A stretch of DNA of 47,717 bases from Hymenochaete sp. R1 (taxonomy: Eukaryota; Basidiomycota; Agaricomycetes; Hymenochaetales; Hymenochaetaceae), in the NCBI GenBank assembly GCA_019400425.1, contig JAFREE010000180.1, positions 1 to 47,717 of the forward strand, given 5' to 3'. The position numbers and the translations under genes were made by a program. Below are positions 32,830-44,615 of this stretch, piece after piece. A model generated the notes under the pieces. It saw only the letters and a list, made by a program, of their open reading frames with translations, was not told the origin of the DNA and made no database searches. Position 1 is the first letter of the stretch, and each line of letters starts with the position of its first letter.

Positions 32830-33181
32830 AGTGTATGAGAAATGTTGTCTCCCAGGTGGCCAAGAGCCAAGCATTTCGAGCCTTCGAATGCAATGGAAGA
32901 CCTTGAGCCTGAAGATCTGCAATGGAAAATATATTCAGCAGGGAGAATGTGCAATGGTCTTCATCCGAAAGTCTACAATTACATAAACTGAATAGATGCG
33001 TTGCATTTACCAATGATAGGTCTTTGCATGGACTAACTATCATTGTTAACTTCAGTCAAGGTAAGCATGGAAGCAAAGATCGACATTGGTATAAACACGC
33101 ACATCAGTTCACAACAACATACTTCAAGTTCACCGTCCTCTTTCATCTATCATCTTCTAGAAGGTTATCGTAACCTTAGGA

Positions 33182-34117
33182 ATGTCCACATCCTCCAATC
33201 CAAGTCAAAGCGCCTGCGCGAAGAAGCTCGCCTGACAATGAGAAAGATGGCTCCCGTTCCAAGCGTCGTGCTTCCGCTGTGGAAGATGAGGAAATATCCA
33301 AGAAGTATGCCTACAGGCGACTCCTCGAGACCGTCGAAGACGTACGAGAAATAATTTCTCTAGTTCTTGGCGTTGTAACGAAAGGCTGGAAGAATCTTCT
33401 AGACAGCCACGATAAAAAAATTCAGAGCACAATTTAAAGCTCGATGTGAGGCAATACAGGAGGATATAGGGCTCCCGGAGCGAGTGCTGGAGATAGAGAA
33501 AGCCCAGCCACGGTTCCAGTACCTCTATGATGAGCTCCGTGATCTTGACTTTATAGGCACACAATTCTCAAACCTTATGGAGCTCTACAAAGTGTTGCCC
33601 TACGTCCATATCTTTTAACAAAGGTTGCAAGAGTTGCGTAAGATCGAGCATGACGATACAGTTGAAACGCTTTGCGGCAAGCTTACGTAGGATACGACGC
33701 CGAATCGTGACCGAGAGGAGAAAGAAAAAATTCCTAGCAAGAGACAACTTTGGGATCCGAAAGAGCCTTTTTGTTACCTCCAAGGCGTCGAGGAACTTTC
33801 CGTCCGGGCGATCAACGCACACCACGTCAGAGAAGCCAAGGAACTTGACAGGCGAGAGGCCAATAAGATTTTTTCTTTGTCGAATCCGGTTATCAATCCA
33901 GCGCTGAAATGAACTAAAGGCAGACGCTGATCCACTACGAGGTTCCAATGTTGTAAAATATGTGCGAGAGGATAGGAGGACGGGGGAGCGATTTCTGGTA
34001 AAGTCTGCGAAACTGGAGAATTTTCTGGCGAGTAATAGGATAGCATGGCGAAGACGACCAAAGAAGTTGACGCACTGGCAGGATAGCGTTAGTAAGCCAA
34101 AGCCGCCATCCGCTTAG
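33182..34117 (+). pseudogene. Broken protein-coding gene of unknown family
   Basis: Protein-like sequence runs through this stretch in changing frames. Pieces: SSPDNEKDGSRSKRRASAVE and YAYRRLLETVEDVREIISLV up to a run of seven A (33414-33420), after which the frame must shift to read FKARCEAIQEDIGLPERVLE and QYLYDELRDLDFIGTQF. A stop (TAA) precedes LRKIEHDDTVETLCGKLT and a TAG follows it; both could lie in short introns (a 42-nt and a 50-nt GT-AG candidate). Then KRQLWDPKEPFCYLQGVEEL, a TGA, and a frame change to NVVKYVREDRRTGERFLVK, ending at 34117. The ATG at 33182 (MSTSSNPSQSA) is in yet another frame. I infer a decayed gene; wrong splicing or sequence error remain possible. Confidence 0.5.
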
Positions 34118-34275
34118 ACTATCCATCCACGACTCTAGGCGCATGCGAATGACTCAGTATTTTCTGATTCCTCTGTTTAGGTTTTTCTCCTTAAAATGGA
34201 TACCCTGTATACTTTTGAAGCGTCGTGAAACTGCGTGCACATAAATTACGGCAAAACGAGACCTTAACCAATTAC

Positions 34276-35940
34276 TTAAAGTTCTTCCCTGGCCCTTTCA
34301 ACCACCTCTTCAGCCACCTCTGCATTCTCAGTAAGGTTCTGAACCTTTTCCTCCACAAATGCTGCGAGAATGTTCGCCTTGATCTTGATTTCGTCAAGCT
34401 TCTCGGTACTGAGGCTTCGCTTCTTGAGGATTGAAGTCAACCTTTCGGTCTCTTTCTTGATCCACCCCTCAGAACCACCCAAAACTTTCTTCATCACTTT
34501 CAGGTAGTATTGAGCGGTTGAGCCAGCGCTACCGGACAAGGTAGTAGCCTCCTCGAATATCGCATTCCGGGCATCAGCAGCCGCTGTGTAGAATTTGCTG
34601 GCGACGGTGTCAAGGTACGCGATTCGACCAGCCTGGTTCCAATGTCTTTAATAACGCTCCATAAGTGAGTGAATAGTATTGTTCTTACCTCTGCATTGAG
34701 GCCTCCGCCTGCAGCGCGCTGAGTACCACATCTTTCATTCAAGAAGTTGACCAGATCCTCTTCAGTACGACCCCCATCATAATCCTCGCCTTCCTTGTTG
34801 TCTTTGGAAAAGAACTTAATAGTAGGGAATGAGCTGATACCATATTTGATCGCGAGGGGAGCGTTCGCCTGTGCATCCGCATCTACATTGGCGAGGACAC
34901 ACTGAGTGGTACTTGAGAATTAGGACAGCAAATATGTAGATAATCACTCACTTTGCTTTCCGGCAAGAAGGTTTGCGCGACGTCTTCATATATTGGCTTC
35001 AAACGTTTACAATGTCCGCACCAGGGAGCCTGGTCAGCGAACATTAGATCATTTCCCAGCCTCGAGTGTATAAGTTTATTTACCGTGAACGTAACGAGAA
35101 CATCCTTCGATTCATCCTAAGGGTAATATGCAACATGAGAAAGGTAACACATTCGGGACAAGCCTCACTCACCATCACAACATCGTCAAACGTATGGGTG
35201 TCCAGAACTAGAGTAGCACCAGCTGGGGGAGCTTTAATGACGGGTTTGACTTGTGACTTGCCCAATACACTGGAGAATGTGTTGGCGTCAATGAGTGACA
35301 CTATAGAAATATACTGACATACAATTTCATCAGTGAATCAATATCACGTTGGCCTTGGTACGTCTCAGGTTCACCCCCATCTGCGTTGAACCATTTCAAA
35401 GCTACAGGGCAAGCATTTAGCAACACACTTCAGCCAAATAGACTATGCAGCTCACTCGGGAATCCAGTTACACCATACGATTTTCCAAGAGGCTTGCCAA
35501 CGCCGTCGGCATCCACTTTGGCTATAACGACTTTATCTTTTGCATGCGAGTACGCATCTGCCAGCTGTTCATAAATGGGCGCCAAATTCTGTAATCATAG
35601 GTTTGGTTCAGCATGGCCCTGCTCCTCGATGTCAAGACAGCGAGCGTACTTTACAGTGTCCACTATACAAAGAAGTCAGATTGCGGGAGAATTAATGCGT
35701 TATTAGTGAGCTTACCACCAGGGAGCAAAACTAGTTGTTTGAAAAAGAGAAGGGAGAAAGACACATGTCAGAAAGAACTAGACATTTTAGCAGGTTACAC
35801 CCGGCTCACAATTCAACAAGGGCTGGCTTGCCTTTCCCTATGTAACTGTCAAAGTTATCGGGGTTTAGTTCGATCACATTCGAGGCTGCCGCGACGGCGC
35901 CGAAAAAGAGGCCCGCAAATGTCGAAAGACGGGCAAACAT
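34276..35940 (-). CDS. Protein disulfide isomerase with two thioredoxin domains and ERp29 C-domain (Erp38/P5-like)
   Basis: Ten exons join exactly to 382 residues: 35940-35810, 35731-35717, 35663-35651, 35588-35456, 35401-35323, 35269-35173, 35116-35084, 35029-34952, 34901-34689, 34632-34276. Signal peptide MFARLSTFAGLFFGAVAAAS, then NVIELNPDNFDSYIGKGKPA. The first active site FFAPWCGHCK is split over exons of 15 and 13 nt; the second, APWCGHCKRLKPIYEDVAQT, opens exon 8. The C-terminal ERp29-type helical domain includes RIAYLDTVASKFYTAAADAR and KKETERLTSILKKRSL. The protein ends REEL, a non-standard relative of K/HDEL. It should catalyse disulfide formation and isomerisation in the ER lumen; both CGHC sites are intact. 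Confidence 0.95.
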
Positions 35941-36724
35941 AACAACAGCGGTGGTGGTGAGAGGAAGAGGAATGAGTGAAGACGTGTCATCAATAATAAT
36001 GAAGGTGCTCTACGACGCGACGTGGAAGCCGTGGGAAAATTACACCAGACCGTGTCAATCGCCTTTCGTTTTGCTCGGCGTCTCATTCGCAGCCCACGTT
36101 CAGTATCCCAGACACACCAAGGCGCCTCGGACGAGGAAGTCTAGACAGACGTAGGAACTGTTTTATTCTCATGCTTCAGGAGCAAACTTCAACTATTTCC
36201 TGTTTCTGGTTCAACCTCCGACGGTTCTTACCGTGGCGGCGAGAGTGTATCCGTAAGACACGTTTTCAATCCTTACACACTTCAAGAGCACTGCACTCTT
36301 ATTCCAAACTTCTTTGAGCACCACTGTAGAGGATTTTAGACCTTTCACGCTCTACTGTGAGATTTCAACGAACGAAAGGCTTCGTCAAGCCGGAACGTAG
36401 ACCCAACCCGACCCAGCTATCCCGAGAAGAGACGGTACCAGGTACGTGTCTTACCCTATGCTTACCCTACATCCTGTACGCTTTTCGACTCTTTTCACGA
36501 TTACTCAGACTCAAACTACTCGCAAAGCCGTGTTCTTTGTAAGGAGATGACTACGTTTTGACCGACGCGGATAGCAGTTAAAAACGCGGATCACGTGGAT
36601 GTTTTACTCAGCTCTTTGGGAAACTAGAGAAACTAAACTAGAAAATGAATGGTTTAGATCGCGCTTTCTCTCAGACTCTTCCTTTCGTACCGCCGCATAT
36701 TGAGCCAAGTCAAAAATAACAAAA
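35941..36724. promoter_or_regulatory. Divergent promoter region PDI / SQT1
   Basis: 784 bp between the PDI start (35940, minus) and SQT1 start (36725, plus). No coherent gene is seen. A CACGTG E-box lies near 36592, about 130 bp upstream of SQT1; such boxes bind bHLH factors of the Cbf1 type in fungi, but a single copy is weak evidence. Confidence 0.35.
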
Positions 36725-38236
36725 ATGGAAAGAAATGGATTGTCAGGCCCATCATTCCATGATGTCGAAGACGACCAGTTCTTGGACCCCAACGACATCT
36801 TGCAAGAAGTTATAGACGATGGCGATCTCGTTATGGACGAAGAAGGGGAGCTCGGAGACGGTGACGAAGATGGCGAGGGCGAGATTTTCGAAGATGAGCC
36901 AGCCGATGACATTGTTTACGAAGACAACTCAATACAACACTTCCCGCTGCACGGGAAATCCGTCTTCTCCGTTTCTATGCATCCTTCCCAACCCATCGCT
37001 GTGTCAGGCGGTGAGGACGATATGGGATACATATGGAACGTTGAGAACGGAGAGCTAATCGTAAAGCTCACGGGGCATACGGATAGCGTGACAAGCACTG
37101 AATTTAGCTCGGATGGAGAACTGGTCGCGACGGGAGGTATGGATGGGAAAATACGATTATGGCGGAGGGTAGGGACGGAGCATTGGAGGCAATGGGAATT
37201 TATTACGGCTTTAGAAGGACCAGATGAAGTGATGGTGTGTGGAACTTGATTTTTTATATATCAAATGTTCAAGCTGCGTGTTCCAGTGGTTGAAATGGCA
37301 CCCTAGAGGTGCTGTGCTTCTTGCTGGGTCAAATGATGGAACGGTTTGGCTATGGCAATGTGAGTAACATCCACGTCTTTCATGGATTATCCATCCGTTG
37401 ATGTTTCCTCATCTTCAGTGCCATCTGGAAATACCATGCAAGTCCTATCAGGCCACACCAGCCCCGTACAATGCGGACAGTTCACCCCAGACGGTCCGTC
37501 TTATTCTCATTACTCTGTATATATGCAACCCCCGCTCATGCTCACGTTCATCTCTTTTCCATACCCAGGAAAGCGCATCGTAACTGCCGACGCGGACGGA
37601 ACCCTCATCTTTTGGGACCCTCGCTCCTCTTCCCCTATATTCAAACTAACCGCCTCTGACGCCCGATTCGACCTCGAAGGCATCACCTCCGTCTCCGTCA
37701 ACTCCTCTTCCACACTTGCCGTAGTCGGTGGCGTTTCGGGCGGTGTGCGCGTTGTGAGCCTCAGCAAAGGCGACATCGTTGGGGCTTTGGAGGGTCATAG
37801 GGAGGGAGAAAGTGTAGAGAGTGTTCAGTTTATCGAGCTAACGGGAGTTGGTGCGGGGAGCGGAGGCGGGGTGGTGGTTACGGGTGGGACGGATGGGAAG
37901 GCTTGTATTTGGGATTTGTCAACGATGCGGTTGAGGACGTCCATCGAGCATGAGGTAAACTGTGAAAAATATTCGGCAATGAAATCACGAACTCTAACAT
38001 AAATCATACAGGATGCAATCACTTCACTGCTTGCCCACCCCTCACCCAAAAATCACCTTATCACATCCGCGTCTGCTGATCGGACTCTACGTACCTGGGA
38101 CGCGCGAACAGGCAAACTCTTAAAAGAGCACAAAGGCCATTCCGGGCCGATTCTCAGTGCTTCGCTTGGTCTGGAAGGGTCTGTGGTTGTGAGCGCGGGC
38201 GATGACGGTGCATGTTTGGTCTTTCAAACAGAGTAA
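36725..38236 (+). CDS. SQT1: WD40 protein Sqt1 (uL16/Rpl10 chaperone; AAMP family)
   Basis: Five exons (36725-37234, 37287-37359, 37419-37493, 37569-37954, 38012-38236) give 422 residues, the expected size. The acidic N-terminus (residues about 12-65, DEEGELGDGDEDGEGEIFED) is typical of Sqt1/AAMP. WD repeats follow: SVSMHPSQPIAVSGGEDD, GHTDSVTSTEFSSDG with DGKIRLW, WLKWHPRGAVLLAGSNDGTV, LSGHTSPVQCGQFTPDG, KRIVTADADGTLIFWDPRS, VVVTGGTDGKACIWDLST, DAITSLLAHPSPKNHLITSA with LRTWDARTGKL, and GHSGPILSASLGLEGSVVVS. Sqt1 captures nascent uL16 and delivers it to late 60S particles in the cytosol. It is convergent with the Rho GEF gene (438-bp gap). Confidence 0.92.
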
Positions 38237-38674
38237 ACTCGCCACGAGGAAGTTTTAGATAGAGCATGTACTTGTTTCGTAAACGATCTCCCAAGAATGT
38301 TGTATTTACATAACTTGTTATTTGACTCAACACTTTCTATGTTCCGATTTCATCTGCTGGATATGATGAGATAAGACAGCAAGATGTTAAAATTCCAATC
38401 TAATCTACCTAGCATAGTTGGGCTTCACTAACATGTATTTGTATGCTACATACTACTTTGTCAACGATACAAGAACAATGAACAGGGAATATCAATACCA
38501 GATAATAGTTAAGAGAACGGGATACATTGATATGCACATAAATAGCGAAGCTGAAAGCTTAAAAACAATCGTATATGGTATACGTAGCCGAGCTGCGTCA
38601 TGAATATATTAAAAAAAAACATGTCGGAAACGAAATGGTCACACAATTAGAAGATGGACTATCCGCGACATAGC

Positions 38675-41600
38675 TTAAAATTTCCGCGTAGGAAGCCCAT
38701 TGAGACCACCATCTATAGCTATACCGGGCATTTGGAAGTCCTGTGAATCGGAGGAGTTGGCAGCTGACATCGGTATGGCCGACGTCATCAACAACTCTAG
38801 CAACTCAACCGTCTGGCCATGAAGATCGTTCCTCTTTCCCAATCTCGCTATCAGTAAGGGTTCCGAGTCCGAAAGCCCGCCACCCGACTGTGCCCCGAGC
38901 GTTGAGCTGGTAACCATGCTTGTCAGACCGCCGTTGAGGAGTCGAATGTCTTGACCTTCGATCACTTGAACAAGGCGCCCGGTCACTTTGTGACGGATCT
39001 CGACGAATTCAGAACTGAAAAGGAGTATATGCGACTTGCGGTCCGTAACGCGGGATGCTTGGGCTTCCCACGGAATGATAAAGGCATTTCGGGTCGGTAA
39101 ACCGTGGCGATCTATGTAGCATCCGAACCCTATAAGCAGTTCTATGTTAGGGAAAATATGTATAAAAAAGTATGTTTAGTTGAAGAGTACCTTCATAAAC
39201 GACCATGTTTTCAGCCTTGTCGATTCTGACAAGGCCTATGGGCTTCGAGTCCTCGCATTTCTTTTTTAAGCTCCCAATCCGCGGGTCAGAGTCTGCAGCG
39301 TTGAAATCTGGGACAACCAAAAGAGAATTGTTTGCTAGGCTATATGGTGTGAATCACTTATAGCAAAGGATGCACTGCAGTAGGACATACTTCATTGGAT
39401 CAAGAATGGTGACGCCCTTATCACCGGAAATAGCAATTGTCTTGGCCAAGGTATTGATCTCGATGGCCGACCGTGGAACATAAAATGGCTGACAATAACG
39501 ATTTAATCATGTTTCCAGTAGAAAACGCAAAATCACAGACCTGCCCGAATTGCTTGAATGATGTGGTCTTGTTTGGGTGAAAACGCGAAATCAAGGGTAC
39601 ATTGGATGCCTCTAGAACGTAAATAGTGGTCTGTCTAAAGCTTTTCGTTGCATAGACCACTAAAAAATCTTGAAATACTGCAACCGTCGCATAGAGCAAG
39701 GAGACATACCGACGAGGCGGTTCCTAACGATTCCTGCCCTCGCCAGAACAACATTGTCCTGGTCCGAGATCCGCTCCATCGATGCATCGAGAGTTCGAGG
39801 GTCCGCACCGTTCTGACTCACGCGCGCCATAATGTCCATCGAGTACGATAAGAGTAACCCATCGGTGAGGATTATTATTCTACTATTAATCTGAAACGCA
39901 GCGATGTATGTGACGTTCTGATATGATAGAACTCGACGAAATTCTTTCAACAAAAATTAGCTTGCTATATATGCGAAAAGAACTTGCTGATAGACGCACT
40001 CAATTCACCGCGCATGCAGACGTAAACGCCACCTTCGCATCCAACAACGAAGTAATGTCTTCCTCCGCTTACTGTGGAGAAAAGCAAAATCTTAGCTCGA
40101 AGCTCACGAACCATGTACCAAGAAATCTCAACTAACCGAATATCGCTCCTGCGTTGATGGCTCCCGTGAAGAGCTCGTCTGACATGACCGGTACTTTATT
40201 GCTACGTATTCTAAACGCTGCATCGTCGATTTTGTTGGGTGCGAACCACTGTACACCGTTAAATACCCTTCGATTTCAAAAGACCAGCACAAACCTTATT
40301 CGCATCTTGCTGCGCTTGATGCAATGTTAGAGCATGATTTAAAGACTCATGCCATTTCTGGCGGGCAGGTTCAGTATTTGCGAACAAGGTATAACGGCGT
40401 GTGCTCTTTGCAGCAGCATGGTATATCGTAAAAGGGTATTGGGGTCGTGTGTTATATCGTAAGCTGTCGAGAAGACCACCCTCTTCCGACTTCTCTTTCC
40501 GAGATTCAGGGGGTTCGTCAAACTGTCCCAATCGTAAAAATTCTAAAGGTATGGGCTGGGATTTATTGTTAGCTCATACTATAGAGCAATTAAGACAGGA
40601 CAGGCTTACCCGTGATGCTACTTCGTACTTCACGCCGTTAGCTTTCTTCCATTCTCTTGTGATAAGCACTATGCTGTTTAAGTGAGAAGAAATTTGCATG
40701 AATCTGTTCCCACTAACAAAAGTGATCCAATAAGACTACGAAAAAATCCGTCCATCTGCTCCAATCTGTTTCGGATCGTATCTTTCTAGCGAGTGTCTGC
40801 GACTGGATTAAAGTTCGGTTCTCGTCTTGAGCATCAAGGATCTATAAAGTCGTCAAGACGCTTTGAAAATGTGCCCTGATACACTGTACCCACAATGATC
40901 TCTCCTCGCCTAAATACGAGGTTTTCCATCACATTCCAAAATTTTACTTTATCCTCTGCAGCTTCGATGCCTGGTTGCGTACTCTTTACAAAGTCACTTA
41001 GAATACCTATCAGCAGAGGCATGGACTCTTGATCCGGATGGTCCTTATCAGTATACTTGAGCACATTCTCGAGCAGCAATGACATTCGAGGCAACCTGGT
41101 GACAGGTCTTGAAAGAAAGGTGACGAGGTCACGCTTTCGTATGCGAGTATCGTGAGATCTGTCTTGAAGGAAAGTTTTGTATGCTTCGTTCCTCTTGAGT
41201 TCCGATCTGTGACGAGCTTCTGAGAGTGGGTAATGCTTGATGTAGGATTCGTAAGCGGCTGAACACTGAAGCATGGCTAAAGTAACGACGATAAATTTTA
41301 GATGCGCTCTAAGGTAAGCAATGCACACCTTCTAGAATTATATCCGCGACACTTTGTACAATCGGATGTTGGTCCCTTTGCCGTGCAAATAACGACGCTA
41401 GCATGCGTTGATGATAAGGGAGGATATCATTGATGTTCCAAAAGACGTTCTGTATAAAGTCGCTTGCCCTTTCGTCTTCAAAGATGCCACTCGATCGTAA
41501 AGGTTCAATGATGACCTTTAAAGAATATAAATCTTGTATAAATCGTTCAGGGTTTAGAAAAGGTTTACCTCTTGGAGAGCCTCAAGGTCTGTCACATATT

Positions 41601-42588
41601 CCCTCTCGGACTTGAAGATCTCAAAAAGGATTGATTGCCTCTGCACTTCGTCCTTTCCAAGTGCTTCCCGAGCTGCTTCCGGGACAAGCTTATACCATTC
41701 TTCGTCAGTAGATGCTAATTCTCCCGCCTGGAATTTTCTCAAGCCCTCCTCGGATTCCAGACTAAAACGACGGGATGTTCGTTCAGAAATGAATTGTTGT
41801 CGCCATCGAAAGGACTCACGTCATATTGGAGAGCTCATCCGTAAGCTCATCCACCGAGTCCATCGAGTCCTTGATAGTTTTCATTACTAGATAAGACGTT
41901 CACAACTATTCAAGTGAACTATACTCACATGCGACCGAAGAGACGGGGCATAGGATGACTGCGAAGTATGCCGTTGAAGTTGGATTGATGGTCCAACATC
42001 GCTATGAGCGTGTCGATGATCCTTTCTCATGCTCGGATGGCCTTGATGAGATACACTTCTGTGAATTGTTGGTTCTGGAAAAGCAAAACTTGCGCCACCG
42101 GGATCGTATGAGCTCGAGGAGTTGCCACTATGCCCATCCGGATAGCTGAGTGTGCGATGAATTATATTTGGATCATGCATATATTCGACGTGATATTCAT
42201 TATGCCTAGATAAAGTGGCGTCCGACCGGCGAAAGTCGTCGTCCGCTTCGTTATATGAACTGCTATTCGACCCAGGCGAGTACGGGTTTGGCGTCAGAAA
42301 TTCGTTGCGTGTGTTTCGAGGAGCACTTGGTGTCCTTTCATCATATCTACCATAGCCGTCATATTCCCCATACTCTCCGTAGTCATCATAACCACCATAG
42401 CCTCCGTATTCGTCTACCTGAGCATTGGCTGCTTCTGCATATTGGACCCAATCTGGGGCTGAGGACTGCTCAGAGTTATCATCTTGGTACGACCGACGAG
42501 CCTGTGTGTATGACGTCTGTGGTTGCGGAAAGTGGGGGATGGATACTTGGGGTTGCGGACGAGGTGATTGAGAGGGATACGCTGACAT
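38675..42588 (-). CDS. Rho guanine nucleotide exchange factor (DH-PH-CNH), Rom1/Rom2-like
   Basis: About 15 exons chain to roughly 1,080 residues. The N-terminus (exon 1, 42588-41929) is disordered, with a Tyr/Gly/Asp-rich stretch (EYGGYGGYDDYGEYGEYDGY). The DH domain runs from RQSILFEIFKSEREYVTDLE through LASLFARQRDQHPIVQSVAD to LVTFLSRPVTRLPRMSLLLE, the conserved catalytic helix region. The PH domain includes LARKIRSETDWSRWTDFFVV, WKKANGVKYEVASR and YPFTIYHAAAKSTRRYTLFA. The CNH domain includes GGRHYFVVGCEGGVYVCMRG, IAAFQINSRIIILTDG, SFRQTTIYVLEAS and GFGCYIDRHGLPTRNAFIIP, ending at LPTRKF. It should activate Rho1 in the cell-wall integrity pathway at the plasma membrane. I did not see a DEP domain. 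Confidence 0.92.
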
Positions 42589-43541
42589 GAGAGTTTGGGA
42601 TTAATGGAGGAGATCGCGCAGCAGCACCAGCTTGAAGGCCTGAACTTCACAGCATGAGCGAGTCCCATTCCGGGTGATGGTTACGTCATCAAATGATTGG
42701 GTAAGCAGTCGTCCGAAAGGGTCGGTTATGTTCCTTTTTTCGGTCCCTAGCAAGTAGCTCCCACTGGCAATATCGATTCTCAACCTGGGCTAGAAAAAGA
42801 AGCTCTCTAGCTCGGAAGCAGCAGCCGGGCTTGTGTTGCGGATCACAGTTTATCATGATCATTGAAAATCAGCAACACCTGTTGAAGTAACAAGTCGCGT
42901 AAAGAGGTAACTACCAACTCACTCGAAGACATGCTCGTCCTGCGCTTCCATATCTATCTTGGATGACTACGACCGCGAGGAGAATACAGGACTGTCCTTT
43001 GAGACGCCAACTGCAATAACGCCGCGATTCGCTTTTCCTTCCATGGGACCTCACGGTGTCAGAATGGCCAGCAACATGACACAACCGAGAATGGATTTCC
43101 TTAGTCCTTAAATTGCCACAAAACTGAATATCTCTAGATGTGGGCCTTTTAACATTGCTCTCATGTTGCTGTGTTGCTGAATTGACGTTTGCAGTACGTT
43201 TCATCATTCCCGAACATTTAGGAGATATGGACCAAACTTCATCAACACATAGCTACGCGCACATGCCAATTCAAGATGGCATCGAGAACCATCGGGGCCG
43301 GCACAAGCTAGATGTCACGAGTACAATACTGACCTTGTTTCATTGTATTGTGTCTCGAGGTTTCGGGCCATCATCAAATAGGGTTTCACTACACGTTGAG
43401 GGACCGCGGTACCAGCACAGCTCATTGTGCACATTGTCGTAGCAATCGTCTCAAGCGTCAGCTTCAGGAATCTGTTTCAGTTTCACCTCTTCCTTCCATT
43501 AAGCTGAGTTGTACTCGTAACTTCGTTTCATTGCGCCACAC
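42589..43541. promoter_or_regulatory. Divergent intergenic region Rho GEF / TDP2-like
   Basis: 953 bp between two divergent starts. Short frames occur (for example MDQTSSTHSYAHMPIQDG at about 43227) but without supported gene structure. It should contain both promoters. Confidence 0.35.
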
Positions 43542-44615
43542 ATGATATATAATAGTCGGAATCGCATACTTCGAAGACCTAGCCCTGCAACCTTCGGCTC
43601 AATACGAATGCCCCGAAACGCTGAAGTTCCACTTCCCATCCTCTCATTCTCATCTTCATCCCGTGAATGGAAACCTACTTCAGAACGGGAAACTACGAAA
43701 AGCGCTCCTCCAACTCTATTCAGCGTCATCACTTGGAACGTTGACTCGAGCGAGGTCGGCCATAGAAGCAGAATCAAAGCTATTTTGGCACAGATTCGCG
43801 GCTTGGCCCAGTCAGATGGAACCACACTACCTACCATTGCTCTTCTTCAGGAAGTAGAAGTCAATGCTTTGGACACCATTCGAAGCGACATCTGGGTCCG
43901 ACGGAACTTTTATATCGTGGATGGTCAAGTCGGCGGCTCTTGGCCCAATCAAGAATGCTACGGCAATGTCACGCTCATCACCCGCTCCATTCCTGTAGCA
44001 AATGCTTCGAGTCTCATATTCTCAGAGTCCAGAATGCATCGATTCGCTGTCTTTGTCGATATCATGTTCCCCGACAAGCAGAAGCTCCGAGTCGCTAATG
44101 TCCATCTTGATTCGCCTGCCTCCGGAGAGAAAAAGATGACTGTTGAGCAAACAAATCGGCCTAATCAGCTCAGAGCTATCGCATCAAAATTTAATGGGGG
44201 GGCAACTTTTGGTGGTCTTGCCTGTGGTGATATGAACGCCTTTTTGGAGGGAGACCAGACGTTGGCCACGGAAAATGGCCTTATTGACGCGGATATCGGT
44301 CGGGAAGGTGATAGTTCCGCATTAACTTGGGGTTATCGCCAAGGCATGTGCCGCTTCCCTGCCGGTCGGCCAGATCGTATGTACTACAACCAAGGTGCTT
44401 CGAGAAAGTACAAGGTTGCAATAGGCAGACCGATGCTAATGGGTAAAGGCCAACAGTGTGACGTTCAAAAGACGCGTATGTACGGCGGGATGAAGGAAAC
44501 GGTTATGATCGATGATGAAGAAAACGAGGTTCAGAAAGGCGGTGAGGTCAAATCAGTCTGGGTTTCTGATCATCTCGGTCTAGTTTCTGAGGTGATCATC
44601 CAACCTGGTGAATAG
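43542..44615 (+). CDS. Endonuclease/exonuclease/phosphatase-family protein, TDP2-like
   Basis: Intronless, 357 residues. Family motifs are in order: LFSVITWNVDSS (metal-binding Asn), ALLQEVEV (metal-binding Glu), GNVTLITRS, RVANVHLDSPASG, GLACGDMNAF (catalytic Asp-x-Asn) and WVSDHLGLVSEV (catalytic His). This order and spacing match tyrosyl-DNA phosphodiesterase 2, which frees 5' phosphotyrosyl ends left by topoisomerase 2. The overall assignment to the EEP superfamily is firm; TDP2 rather than another EEP branch is likely but less sure. An alternative start at MPRNAEVPLP (43608) would remove a basic 22-residue leader. No signal peptide. Confidence 0.82.
   Translation: MIYNSRNRILRRPSPATFGSIRMPRNAEVPLPILSFSSSSREWKPTSERETTKSAPPTLFSVITWNVDSSEVGHRSRIKAILAQIRGLAQSDGTTLPTIALLQEVEVNALDTIRSDIWVRRNFYIVDGQVGGSWPNQECYGNVTLITRSIPVANASSLIFSESRMHRFAVFVDIMFPDKQKLRVANVHLDSPASGEKKMTVEQTNRPNQLRAIASKFNGGATFGGLACGDMNAFLEGDQTLATENGLIDADIGREGDSSALTWGYRQGMCRFPAGRPDRMYYNQGASRKYKVAIGRPMLMGKGQQCDVQKTRMYGGMKETVMIDDEENEVQKGGEVKSVWVSDHLGLVSEVIIQPGE

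Noticed and set aside
33568..34144. Minus-strand frames over the broken gene
   Set aside because: The plus strand gives better protein-like composition (for example YLYDELRDLDFIGTQF), so the minus frames look like shadows.
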